A stretch of DNA of 64,000 nucleotides from Streptomyces sp. NRRL S-87 (GTDB taxonomy: Bacteria; Actinomycetota; Actinomycetes; Streptomycetales; Streptomycetaceae). Both the position numbers and the translations under genes were made by a program. Location of the stretch: assembly GCF_000719335.1 (NCBI RefSeq), contig NZ_JOGB01000033.1, forward strand, positions 1-64,000, read 5' to 3'. The notes beneath the pieces are model-generated. The model was given only the letters and a program-made list of their open reading frames with translations, was not told the origin of the DNA and did no database searches. How positions within the stretch are numbered: the stretch's first letter is position 1; the number at the start of each line of letters is the position of its first letter. This document shows, piece by piece, positions 7,756 through 15,585 of the stretch.

Positions 7756-8412
7756 TCAGGCCTCGGTGAGGCCGTGGCGTACGGCCCACAGTGCGGCCTG
7801 CGTGCGGTCGGCCAGGTCGAGCTTCATCAGGATGTTCGACACGTGGGTCTTGACGGTCTTCTCCGACAGCACGAGGGCGCGGGCGATCTCGCGGTTGGAG
7901 CGGCCGTCGGCGATCAGGCCGAGCACCTCGCGCTCGCGCTCGGTCAGCGCGCCGCCGCGGCTGGTGGAGGGGGCCTCGTCCTGGGCGAGCAGGACCCCCG
8001 CCACCTCGGGCTGGAGCAGGACGTGGCCGGCGTGCACGGAGCGGATGGCGCCGGCCAGGGCGTCGGGGTCGATGTCCTTGTACACGTAGCCGGCGGCGCC
8101 GGCGCGCAGCGCGGGGACCACGGTGCGCTGCTCGGTGAAGCTGGTGACGATCAGGACCCGGGCGGGGTTGCCGCGCTCGCGCAGCCGGCGCAGGGCGTCG
8201 ATGCCGTCGGTCCCGGGCATCTTGATGTCCATCAGGACCACGTCGGGGCGCAGCTCCTCGGCGCGGGCCACGCCCTCCTCGCCGTCGCCGGCCTCGCCGA
8301 CGACCTCGATGTCGTCCTGGACCTCCAGGAAGGTGCGCAGGCCGCGGCGGACGACCTGGTGGTCGTCGACGAGCAGGACGCGGATCTTGGGGCGGGGGGC
8401 CGGTTCAGCCAC
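7756..8412 (-). CDS. NarL/LuxR-type two-component response regulator
   Basis: 218 residues. The receiver domain (10-125) has the acidic pair DD (16-17), phospho-acceptor Asp62 in VLMDIKMPG, a Thr in VTSFTE and a conserved Lys in YVYKDID. The C-terminal LuxR HTH (about 150-212) reads LTEREREVLGLIADG ... EKTVKTHVSNILMKL. It is the DNA-binding output for the kinase encoded just upstream: their frames overlap by 8 nt, so they are co-translated. No adjacent target gene suggests a regulon. Confidence 0.95.
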   Translation of the reverse strand: MAEPAPRPKIRVLLVDDHQVVRRGLRTFLEVQDDIEVVGEAGDGEEGVARAEELRPDVVLMDIKMPGTDGIDALRRLRERGNPARVLIVTSFTEQRTVVPALRAGAAGYVYKDIDPDALAGAIRSVHAGHVLLQPEVAGVLLAQDEAPSTSRGGALTEREREVLGLIADGRSNREIARALVLSEKTVKTHVSNILMKLDLADRTQAALWAVRHGLTEA

Positions 8413-9619
8413 CGGGGACCTCCATCTCGATCGTGGTGCCCTTACCGGGCGCGGAGTGCACGGTGAGGGTGCCGCCGACGCCGGCGGCCCGGTCGCGCAT
8501 CGAGACCAGGCCGAGGTGGCGGCCGGCGCCGCGGACGGCCGTGGGGTCGAAGCCGCGGCCGTCGTCGGTGACGCGGAGCAGGGCGCCCTGGCCGCGGCGG
8601 GCCAGGGTGACCTCGACGTGGTCGGCGCCGGAGTGGCGCAGGGCGTTGTGGAGGGCCTCCTGGGAGACCCTCAGCAGCGCTTCCTCCTGGGCGGCGGGCA
8701 GGGCGCGCACCCCGTCGCAGGCGAAGGTGGTGCGGGCGGTGTGGGCGCGGTCGAGGACCTGGACGTGGGTGCGCAGGGTGGCGACGAGCCCGTCCTCGTC
8801 GAGGCCGGCCGGCCGCAGCTCGACGACGGCGGCGCGCAGCTCGTCGGCGGCCTCGGCGGCCAGGGCGGCGACCTGCTGGAGCTCGTCCCTGGCGCGGGCC
8901 GGGTCGCGGTCGACGAGGGCGGCGGCGGCCTGGGCGGTCAGGCGCAGGGAGAACAGCTTCTGGCTGACGGCGTCGTGCAGCTCGTGGGCCAGCCGGGAGC
9001 GCTCCTCGGCGATGGTGAGTTCGCGGCTGCGCTCGTAGAGGCGTGCGTTGGTCAGGGCGATGGCGGCGTGCTGGGCCAGGATGCCGAGCACCGCCTCGTC
9101 GTCGGCCGTGAAGCCACAGCCACCCTTCTCCCCTTTGTCTTTGTTGTTCCTGTTTTTCCCATTGCCCCCTTCACCTGATCTGCCCTGCTTCGCGCAGTCG
9201 AGGCCGCGGCGCTTGTTGGCGAGGAAGAGCGCGCCGATGATCTCGTCGCCGTCGCGGACGGGCAGGCCGAGGAAGTCGGACATCTCGGGGTGGGCGGCGG
9301 GCCAGCCGCCGAAGCGCGGGTCCGCGCGCACGTCCGCCAGCCGCTGCGGGGTGGCCTCGTGCAGCATCGCGGCGAGGATGCCGTGCTGGCGCGGCAGGGG
9401 GCCGATGGCCCGCCACTGCGCGTCGCTGACGCCGTCGACGACGAACTGGGCGAAGCCGCCGTGGTCGTCGGGGACGCCGAGGGCCGCGTACTCGGCGTCG
9501 AGCAGTTCGCGGGCCGAGGCGACGATCGTCTTGAGGACGTCGCGGACCTCCAGGTGGCGGCTCATGGCGAGCAGCGCGTCGCTGACGGCGGCCAGGCCGG
9601 TGCACGGTCCTTGGGTCAT
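8405..9619 (-). CDS. GAF-domain sensor histidine kinase (HisKA_3 type)
   Basis: 404 residues, soluble, with no membrane helix. An N-terminal GAF domain (about 20-190) is followed by the HisKA_3 dimerisation helix (AHELHDAVSQKLFSL, phosphorylated His215) and an HATPase domain (N box EALHNALRHS; G boxes DDGRGFD and GLVSMRDR). It should phosphorylate the regulator encoded immediately downstream. The GAF domain is interrupted near residues 141-167 by a Gly/Asn/Lys-rich stretch with codons rare in Streptomyces (AGA, TCA, AAT, AAA). The start is an ATG at 9619. Confidence 0.94.
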   Translation of the reverse strand: MTQGPCTGLAAVSDALLAMSRHLEVRDVLKTIVASARELLDAEYAALGVPDDHGGFAQFVVDGVSDAQWRAIGPLPRQHGILAAMLHEATPQRLADVRADPRFGGWPAAHPEMSDFLGLPVRDGDEIIGALFLANKRRGLDCAKQGRSGEGGNGKNRNNKDKGEKGGCGFTADDEAVLGILAQHAAIALTNARLYERSRELTIAEERSRLAHELHDAVSQKLFSLRLTAQAAAALVDRDPARARDELQQVAALAAEAADELRAAVVELRPAGLDEDGLVATLRTHVQVLDRAHTARTTFACDGVRALPAAQEEALLRVSQEALHNALRHSGADHVEVTLARRGQGALLRVTDDGRGFDPTAVRGAGRHLGLVSMRDRAAGVGGTLTVHSAPGKGTTIEMEVPGG

Positions 9620-9805
9620 GGGCTCACCGTACCCGCGGCCCCCGGGGGGCGGATCGGGCCTGCGACCGGGGGGTGCAGGTCCCCGGGCCTAGGCCGAAGG
9701 GACCCGGTCGGGTGGGGCCCGGGGCCGAGGCGCGCGGCGCGGGGCCGTACCTACGTTGGGGCCGTCGGGATACGGATCACGGGACACCGTTGAGGAGTGG
9801 TCGGG

Positions 9806-10534
9806 ATGTCGGTGGCGATCGTGACGGGGGCCTCGCGGGGACTCGGCCGGGCACTGGCCCGGGAGCTGGCGGGGCGGGGCTGGGACCTGGTGCTGGACGC
9901 GCGGGGCGCGGGGCCTCTGAAGGAGGCGGCCGCGGAGCTGGGCGTGCTCGGGGTACGGGTGGTGGCGGTGCCGGGGGACGTCACGGCAGAGGGGCACCGG
10001 GCGGCCCTGGTGGCGGCCGCCCGGGAGCTGGGCGGGCTGGACCTGGTGGTGAACAACGCGGGCGTGCTCGGCGCCGAGCCGGTGCCGCCGCTGGCCGTCC
10101 ACCCGTTGGCAGGGCTGCGGCTGGCGCTGGAGGTGAACGTGGTGGCGCCGCTCGGGCTGGTCCAGGCGGCGCTGCCCCTGCTGCGGGCGTCGGCCGCGGG
10201 GGCGGTGCTGAACATCAGCTCGGACGCGGCGGTGGTGGCGTACCGGGGCTGGGGCGGGTACGGCGCCTCGAAGGCGGCGCTCGACCAGCTGTCGGCGGTA
10301 CTGGCGGTGGAGGAGCCGGGGCTGCGGGTGTGGTGGGCGGACCCCGGGTCGATGCGGACCCGGATGCTGGCCGCGGCCGAGCCGGAGGAGGACCTGACGG
10401 GGACGCCCGAGCCGGCGGAGGTGGCGGCGGTGCTGCTGCGGCTGCTGGAGGAGGGCCGGCCGAGCGGCCGGTACACGGCGGCGGGTCTGGCGGGGGCCGT
10501 GGGCGCGGCGGCCGGGCCGGAGGGAGGTCGGTGA
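9806..10534 (+). CDS. SDR family oxidoreductase
   Basis: 242 residues of classical short-chain dehydrogenase: TGASRGLG cofactor motif (7-14), NNAG (about 79-82), Ser in NISSD and the catalytic YGASK. Substrate and cofactor preference are unknown. The ATG at 9806 has GAGGAG 8 nt upstream; the GTG three codons earlier is less well placed. It overlaps the next gene by GTGA, so it is translationally coupled to the QueA-like gene, although no shared pathway is obvious. Confidence 0.92.
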   Translation: MSVAIVTGASRGLGRALARELAGRGWDLVLDARGAGPLKEAAAELGVLGVRVVAVPGDVTAEGHRAALVAAARELGGLDLVVNNAGVLGAEPVPPLAVHPLAGLRLALEVNVVAPLGLVQAALPLLRASAAGAVLNISSDAAVVAYRGWGGYGASKAALDQLSAVLAVEEPGLRVWWADPGSMRTRMLAAAEPEEDLTGTPEPAEVAAVLLRLLEEGRPSGRYTAAGLAGAVGAAAGPEGGR

Positions 10535-11826
10535 CCGTGCTCGGGGTGCTCCCGATACCAGCGGTGCCCGAGGAGCTGTCCGCCCGGGTGCCGGCGGAGC
10601 AGCGCGGGCCGGGGCTGGGGCGGGACGCGGTGCGGCTGCTCGTCTCCCGCGGCACGGAGGTCTCGCACCACCGCTTCGACGCGCTGCCGGAGCTGCTGCG
10701 GGCCGGGGACGTGCTCGTGGTCAACACCTCCCGCACGCTGCCGGCGGCCGTGGACGGGACGCTCGGCGGGGACCCGGTGGTCGTCCACTTCTCGACGCGG
10801 GGGGACGACGGACGGTGGGCGGTGGAGCTGCGCGCGCCCGACGGGGCGGGGACGACCCGGCCGCGGCCGGGCGGACCGGCCGGCGCGGAGGTGCGCCTGC
10901 CGGCCGGGGCCCGGCTCGTGCTGGAGGAGCCGCTGGCGCCCGGGGCGGACCGGCTGTGGTGGGCGCGGGCGGCGGGGACGTGGCCGGGGGCGCCGGACGG
11001 GCGAGGGGGCGCGGACGCGGGAGCGGGCGCGGACGGGAGAGGAGGCGCAGGCGCGTGGGGGGACGCGGGCGCGGGCGGCGGACGGTACGGGAGCGGCGCC
11101 GGGGGCGCAGAAGTACAAGACGGCGGGGCCGCGGGGGCGTACAACAGCGGAACGGGGGCAGGAGTGCCGGTCACGGGGGTGCCGGCACTCCTCGACCGGT
11201 ACGGGCGCCCCATCCGCTACCGCTACACCGAGCGGGACCAGCCGCTGTCGGCGTACCAGACGGTCTTCGCGCTGCCGGTCGCCGACGGGGCGGGCAGCGC
11301 GGAGATGCCGAGCGCGGCCCGTCCCTTCACGGCGGAACTGGTGGCCCGACTGGTGAGCCGGGGCGTGCAGGTCGCGCCGCTGGTGCTGCACACGGGGGTG
11401 GCCTCGGCGGAGGCGCACGAGCCGCCGTACCCGGAGCGCTTCGCGGTGCCGGGCGCGACGGCCCGGCTGGTGAACGCGGCGCGGGCCGGCGGCGGCCGGG
11501 TGATCCCGGTGGGGACGACGGCGGTGCGGGCGCTGGAGTCGGCGGCCGGACCGGACGGGGTCGCGCGGCCGGCGGAGGGATGGACGGACCTGGTGGTCAC
11601 GCCGGAGCGCGGGGTGCGGGTGGTGGACGGGCTGCTGACGGGGCTCCACGAGCCGGCGGCCTCGCACCTGCTGATGCTGGAGGCGGTCGCGGGCCGGGCG
11701 GCCGTCGTGCGTGGCTACACCGAGGCGCTGGACCGCCTCTATCTCTGGCACGAGTTCGGGGACGTCCATCTGCTACTCAAGAAGGAGGAACGTTACAGCG
11801 CGCATTGCTCCCGCAACGGATGGTGA
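10531..11826 (+). CDS. QueA-like S-adenosylmethionine:tRNA ribosyltransferase-isomerase family protein
   Basis: 431 residues against about 345-360 for typical QueA. QueA features include DVLVVNTSRTLPA, GRPIRYRYTERDQPLSAYQTVFA, a His in VLHTGV and the C-terminal GRVIPVGTTAVRALE. QueA transfers and isomerises the AdoMet ribosyl moiety onto preQ1-tRNA in queuosine synthesis. Residues about 154-212 are a low-complexity Gly/Ala/Asp insertion absent from canonical enzymes. No other queuosine gene (tgt, queC/D/E/F) is nearby, so the true reaction is uncertain. The GTG start at 10531 overlaps the SDR stop and follows GGAGG. Confidence 0.85.
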   Translation: MTVLGVLPIPAVPEELSARVPAEQRGPGLGRDAVRLLVSRGTEVSHHRFDALPELLRAGDVLVVNTSRTLPAAVDGTLGGDPVVVHFSTRGDDGRWAVELRAPDGAGTTRPRPGGPAGAEVRLPAGARLVLEEPLAPGADRLWWARAAGTWPGAPDGRGGADAGAGADGRGGAGAWGDAGAGGGRYGSGAGGAEVQDGGAAGAYNSGTGAGVPVTGVPALLDRYGRPIRYRYTERDQPLSAYQTVFALPVADGAGSAEMPSAARPFTAELVARLVSRGVQVAPLVLHTGVASAEAHEPPYPERFAVPGATARLVNAARAGGGRVIPVGTTAVRALESAAGPDGVARPAEGWTDLVVTPERGVRVVDGLLTGLHEPAASHLLMLEAVAGRAAVVRGYTEALDRLYLWHEFGDVHLLLKKEERYSAHCSRNGW

Positions 11827-11994
11827 GGCTGTAACGTGCCCGATGTGAGCCCGCGCATAGGACGCACATCACTTACGAACTTCCCTAGTGGAGAGATAAG
11901 AGCGCTGTCAGTGCTGCTCTGAGCAGTCCAAGCGGCCAAAAATCCGGACAAGCCAGGGCGCCTGATCCACTAAGCGGGATCGTACGTCACACCT

Positions 11995-12023
11995 TTGCCA
12001 CAGGATTTTGCCGCCGCTAAGAA
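11995..12023 (+). promoter_or_regulatory. Probable promoter of the lytic transglycosylase gene
   Basis: TTGCCA (11995-12000), a 17-bp spacer and TAAGAA (12018-12023) fit an HrdB-type promoter. Transcription would start near 12030, leaving an 80-nt leader that contains a strong hairpin. The rest of the 283-nt gap after the QueA-like gene holds only a short CTGCTC/GAGCAG inverted repeat at 11914-11926. Confidence 0.5.
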
Positions 12024-12039
12024 TGGCTGCCGTCGCCAG

Positions 12040-12075
12040 GCGCCGCGGGTTTTTCCGAGAAACCCCCGGCGCTTT
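12040..12075 (+). promoter_or_regulatory. GC-rich stem-loop in the 5' leader, attenuator-like
   Basis: Arms GCGCCGCGGGTTT (12040-12052) and AAACCCCCGGCGC (12060-12072) pair with a single mismatch and are followed by TTT. It lies between the predicted transcription start and the GTTGCCCGT start region of the transglycosylase gene. It could be a terminator/attenuator or a stabilising leader; I could not match it to the c-di-AMP (ydaO) riboswitch. Confidence 0.45.
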
Positions 12076-12109
12076 CCCGCGGCCCCCGCTATTCGAAGAG
12101 GTTGCCCGT

Positions 12110-12844
12110 ATGTCTGCGTCCAGCACTCCCGGTCTTCGCCGTCTGACCAAGACCCACAAGGTCTCGATCGCCGGTGTCGTCGTCCTCGGCGTCGCCTCTC
12201 TGGCCATCTCCGCGATCCCCGCCCAGGGTGCCGACGCCAAGTCGGTCGTGGTGGCGGACCCGATCTCGTGGAGCAAGACCGTCGAAGCGGTGCAGACCAA
12301 GAGCGTGCAGGGCCTGACCCAGCAGCACCAGGTGATCGAGAAGGCCGTGAAGGCCGCGGCCGCCAAGAAGGCCGCGGAGGCGAAGAAGGCCGCCGAGGCG
12401 AAGGCGAAGGCCGAGGCCGACGCGAAGAAGGCGGCCGCCGCCAAGAAGGCCGCCGCCGCGGCCAAGAAGGCCCGCGCGGCCAAGGCCGCCGCCAGCCGCT
12501 CCGCGGCGCGGACGCCGGTCTTCGCGAACAACCTCGACGGCTGGATCAAGGAAGCGCTCCACATCATGAAGCGCGAGGGCATTCCGGGCACGTACAACGG
12601 CATCTACCGCAACGTGATGCGCGAGTCGAGCGGCAACCCGCGGGCCATCAACCTCTGGGACATCAACGCGCGGAACGGCATCCCCTCCAAGGGCCTGCTC
12701 CAGGTCATCCAGCCGACCTTCAACGCCTACCACGTCAAGGGCACGAAGTTCGACCTGTACGACCCGGTCGCCAACATCGTCGCCGCCTGCAACTACGCGG
12801 CCGACCGCTACGGCTCGATGGACAACGTGAACAGCGCCTACTGA
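12110..12844 (+). CDS. Secreted lytic transglycosylase (SLT domain)
   Basis: 244 residues. An N-terminal hydrophobic segment (about 18-40, ending PAQGADA) looks like a signal peptide. A long Ala/Lys/Glu coiled-coil (78-130) leads to an SLT domain (about 143-244), with the likely catalytic Glu172 in MRESSGNP and the GLLQVI motif. It should cleave peptidoglycan glycan strands outside the membrane. The coiled-coil may space the enzyme from the wall or self-associate. The ATG at 12110 is chosen for the signal peptide; the longer in-frame extension is Arg/Pro-rich leader. It has its own predicted promoter and leader hairpin. Confidence 0.92.
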   Translation: MSASSTPGLRRLTKTHKVSIAGVVVLGVASLAISAIPAQGADAKSVVVADPISWSKTVEAVQTKSVQGLTQQHQVIEKAVKAAAAKKAAEAKKAAEAKAKAEADAKKAAAAKKAAAAAKKARAAKAAASRSAARTPVFANNLDGWIKEALHIMKREGIPGTYNGIYRNVMRESSGNPRAINLWDINARNGIPSKGLLQVIQPTFNAYHVKGTKFDLYDPVANIVAACNYAADRYGSMDNVNSAY

Positions 12845-12871
12845 GCGCGCGTCCCACCACGCTCCCCCATG

Positions 12872-12913
12872 CGCCGCGGGGCGGCACCCTGATCAGGGTG
12901 CCGCCCCGCGGCG
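12872..12913. terminator. Long perfect palindrome, bidirectional terminator
   Basis: A 42-nt perfect palindrome centred on TGATCA between the convergent transglycosylase and FHA-ABC genes. Each strand can form the same very stable stem, suiting termination from both sides. Confidence 0.88.
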
Positions 12914-12949
12914 TACGTGCGTACGGGCGTCCGTACGGTCCGGCGTGCG

Positions 12950-15445
12950 CTAGTTGCGCATGACCTCCGGCTCGTGGCGGCGCAGCAGGCGCTGCACGGC
13001 GAAGCCGCAGGCGATGCCGATGAGCAGCAGGATCACGATGTCGAGCGTCCACTGCCCGGCCGTGGCCTCCCACAGCGGGTCGGTGTTGCCGGGGTTGTCG
13101 CGGTCCCACGGCGGCATGAGGTGGCCGAGGTCGAGCGTGGTGCCGGCGGCGGCCACGGCCCAGCGCGAGGGCATGAGCCAGGCGAACTGCTCCAGGCCCG
13201 GGGAGTCGTACACCTGGAAGAGGATGCCGGTGAACACGACCTGGACGATCGCGAACATCACGAGCAGCGGCATGGTCTTCTCGGCGGTCTTCACCAGCGA
13301 GGAGATCACCAGGCCGAACATCATCGAGGTGAAGCCGAGCGCGATCACCGACAGGCACAGCTCGACGGCCGGCGGGAAGATCAGTCCCTCGGCCGGCAGC
13401 TGGCGCGTGGCGAAGCCGATGCCGCAGATGATCACGCCCTGGATGGCCGTGATGAACCCGAGGACGATCACCTTCGACATGAGGTACGCGGACCGGGACA
13501 GACCCGTCGCGCGTTCCCGCTCGTAGATGACCCGTTCCTTGATCAGCTCGCGGACGGAGTTCGCCGCGCCGGAGAAGCACATGCCGACCGCGAGGATCAG
13601 CATGATCGTGCCGGCGTCGCCGTTGAACCGGGCCTTGCCCGTCGGCGGGGCGAGGCCGAAGTCCGCGGGGATGACCGTGGAGACCACGCCGAGCACCGCG
13701 GGCAGGATCAGCATCAGGCCCATGAAGCCCTTGTCCGATGCGATCACCGAGACGTAGCGGCGGATCAGGGTGCGCAGCTGCGAGCCCCAGTCCTGCGGCT
13801 TGGGCGGCTGCATCTGCTGCATGGGCGGCATCTGCACCGACTGCGGGGCGACGGCGTCGATGTCCGCGGCGTACATCTGGTAGTGCTGCGAGCCCTTCCA
13901 GCGGCCCGCCCAGTCGTAGTCGCGGTAGTTCTCGAAGGCGGAGAACACGTCGGCCCAGGTCTGGTAGCCGAAGAAGTTCAGCGCTTCCCCGGGCGGGCCG
14001 AAGTACGCGACCGAGCCGCCCGGCGCCATGACGAGGAGCTTGTCGCACAGCGCCAGCTCGGCCACGGAGTGCGTGACGACCAGGACGGTGCGGCCGTCGT
14101 CGGCGAGGCCGCGCAGCAGCTGCATGACGTCGCGGTCCATGCCCGGGTCGAGGCCGGAGGTGGGCTCGTCGAGGAAGATCAGCGACGGCTTGGTGAGCAG
14201 CTCGAGGGCGACGGACACGCGCTTGCGCTGACCACCCGAGAGCGAGGTGATCTTCTTGTCCTTGTGGATGTCGAGCTTGAGCTCGCGCAGCACCTCGTCG
14301 ATGCGGGCGGTGCGCTCCTCCTCGGCGGTGTCACCGGGGAAGCGGAGCTTGGCCGCGTACTTCAAGGCCGTCCGGACGGTCAGCTCCTTGTGCAGGATGT
14401 CGTCCTGCGGGACCAGGCCGATGCGCTGGCGGAGCTCCGCGAACTGCTTGTACAGGTTGCGGTTGTCGTAGAGGACGTCACCCTGGTTGGCCGGGCGGTA
14501 GCCGGTGAGCGCCTTGAGCAGCGTCGACTTGCCGGAGCCGGAGGGGCCGATGACCGCGACCAGGGACTTCTCCGGGACGCCGAAGGAGACGTCCTTGAGG
14601 ATCTGCTTGCCGCCGTCGACCGTGACGGTCAGGTGGCGGGCCGAGAAGGAGACCTCACCGGTGTCGACGAACTCCTCGAGGCGGTCGCCGACGATGCGGA
14701 ACGTGGAGTGGCCGACGCCGACGATGTCGTTCGGACCCAGCGTCGCGCTACCGGACTTGGCCAGCGGCTGACCGTTGACGTACGTGCCGTTGTGGCTGCC
14801 GAGGTCCTTGATCTCGAACCGGCCGCCCGCCGAGCGGAATTCGGCGTGGTGGCGCGAGACCTGGAGGTCGGAGACCACCAGTTCGTTGTCCAGCGCACGA
14901 CCGATGCGCATGACCCGGCCGACGTCGATGTGGTGGAACGTCGTCGGGCTGCGGTCCCCGTAGACCGGCGCGCCGGCCGGCTGGGCGGCCTGCGGCTGGT
15001 GGGCCTGCTGCTGGTGGCCCTGCTGCTGCGGGACGTGCGGCTGCGCCGGCTGCTGCTGGTACTGCGGCTGGTGCCCCTGCTGCCCGGGCCAGCCGGCCGC
15101 GGGTGCCCCCTGCTGCCCGTGCCCCGACGGGACGTTGGCGACGGCGGCGGTCAGGTTCAACCGCGGGCCGTCGGTCGCGTTGCCGAGGTGGACGGCGGTC
15201 CCCGGCGCGAGGTCCAGTCGCTGCACCCGCTGGCCGTGCGCATACGTCCCGTTGGTGCTGCCGTGGTCCTCGAGGGCCCAGCCGCTCCCGGTCCAGCTGA
15301 TGGTGGCGTGCCGCCACGAGACCCTGGCGTCGTCGATCACCATGTCGCCCTGGGGGTCACGGCCCAGGGTGTACGACCTGGACGGATCGAGGGCCCAGGT
15401 CCTTCCGTTCAATTCCAGTACGAGTTCCGGCACTCCATGCCCCAC
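12950..15445 (-). CDS. FHA-domain ABC transporter, fused ATPase and ABC-2 permease
   Basis: 831 residues. Two FHA domains (about 20-80 and 172-235, each with RH and a G-S-x-N-G-T-Y motif) are separated by a Gln/Pro-rich linker (107-160). A complete ABC ATPase follows (Walker A GPSGSGKST from 300, signature LSGGQRKR, Walker B LIFLDEPTSGLD), then an ABC-2 membrane domain of about six helices (590-825). FHA domains bind phosphothreonine, so export is probably tuned by a Ser/Thr kinase such as a PknB-type enzyme. This resembles mycobacterial Rv1747. The GTG at 15445 has GGGGGA upstream; GTG 15433 (VPELVLEL) is a strong alternative. Confidence 0.93.
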   Translation of the reverse strand: MGHGVPELVLELNGRTWALDPSRSYTLGRDPQGDMVIDDARVSWRHATISWTGSGWALEDHGSTNGTYAHGQRVQRLDLAPGTAVHLGNATDGPRLNLTAAVANVPSGHGQQGAPAAGWPGQQGHQPQYQQQPAQPHVPQQQGHQQQAHQPQAAQPAGAPVYGDRSPTTFHHIDVGRVMRIGRALDNELVVSDLQVSRHHAEFRSAGGRFEIKDLGSHNGTYVNGQPLAKSGSATLGPNDIVGVGHSTFRIVGDRLEEFVDTGEVSFSARHLTVTVDGGKQILKDVSFGVPEKSLVAVIGPSGSGKSTLLKALTGYRPANQGDVLYDNRNLYKQFAELRQRIGLVPQDDILHKELTVRTALKYAAKLRFPGDTAEEERTARIDEVLRELKLDIHKDKKITSLSGGQRKRVSVALELLTKPSLIFLDEPTSGLDPGMDRDVMQLLRGLADDGRTVLVVTHSVAELALCDKLLVMAPGGSVAYFGPPGEALNFFGYQTWADVFSAFENYRDYDWAGRWKGSQHYQMYAADIDAVAPQSVQMPPMQQMQPPKPQDWGSQLRTLIRRYVSVIASDKGFMGLMLILPAVLGVVSTVIPADFGLAPPTGKARFNGDAGTIMLILAVGMCFSGAANSVRELIKERVIYERERATGLSRSAYLMSKVIVLGFITAIQGVIICGIGFATRQLPAEGLIFPPAVELCLSVIALGFTSMMFGLVISSLVKTAEKTMPLLVMFAIVQVVFTGILFQVYDSPGLEQFAWLMPSRWAVAAAGTTLDLGHLMPPWDRDNPGNTDPLWEATAGQWTLDIVILLLIGIACGFAVQRLLRRHEPEVMRN

Positions 15446-15585
15446 TTGTTGTCCCCCGATGCCCCCTGACGGCAGGGAGTCTAGGGATGGCGAACTTCGG
15501 GGGGAACTATTTCAGGCCCACGCGCAGAAGTGGAATCCGGGCCCCACCGAGTGCGTACGGATCATACGGGGCGGGGAGATGCGTG

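Noticed and set aside
11827..12109. c-di-AMP (ydaO) riboswitch before the transglycosylase gene
   Set aside because: The conserved GGGG and GGTGAATC-type core blocks are absent and the leader is too short for the full aptamer.
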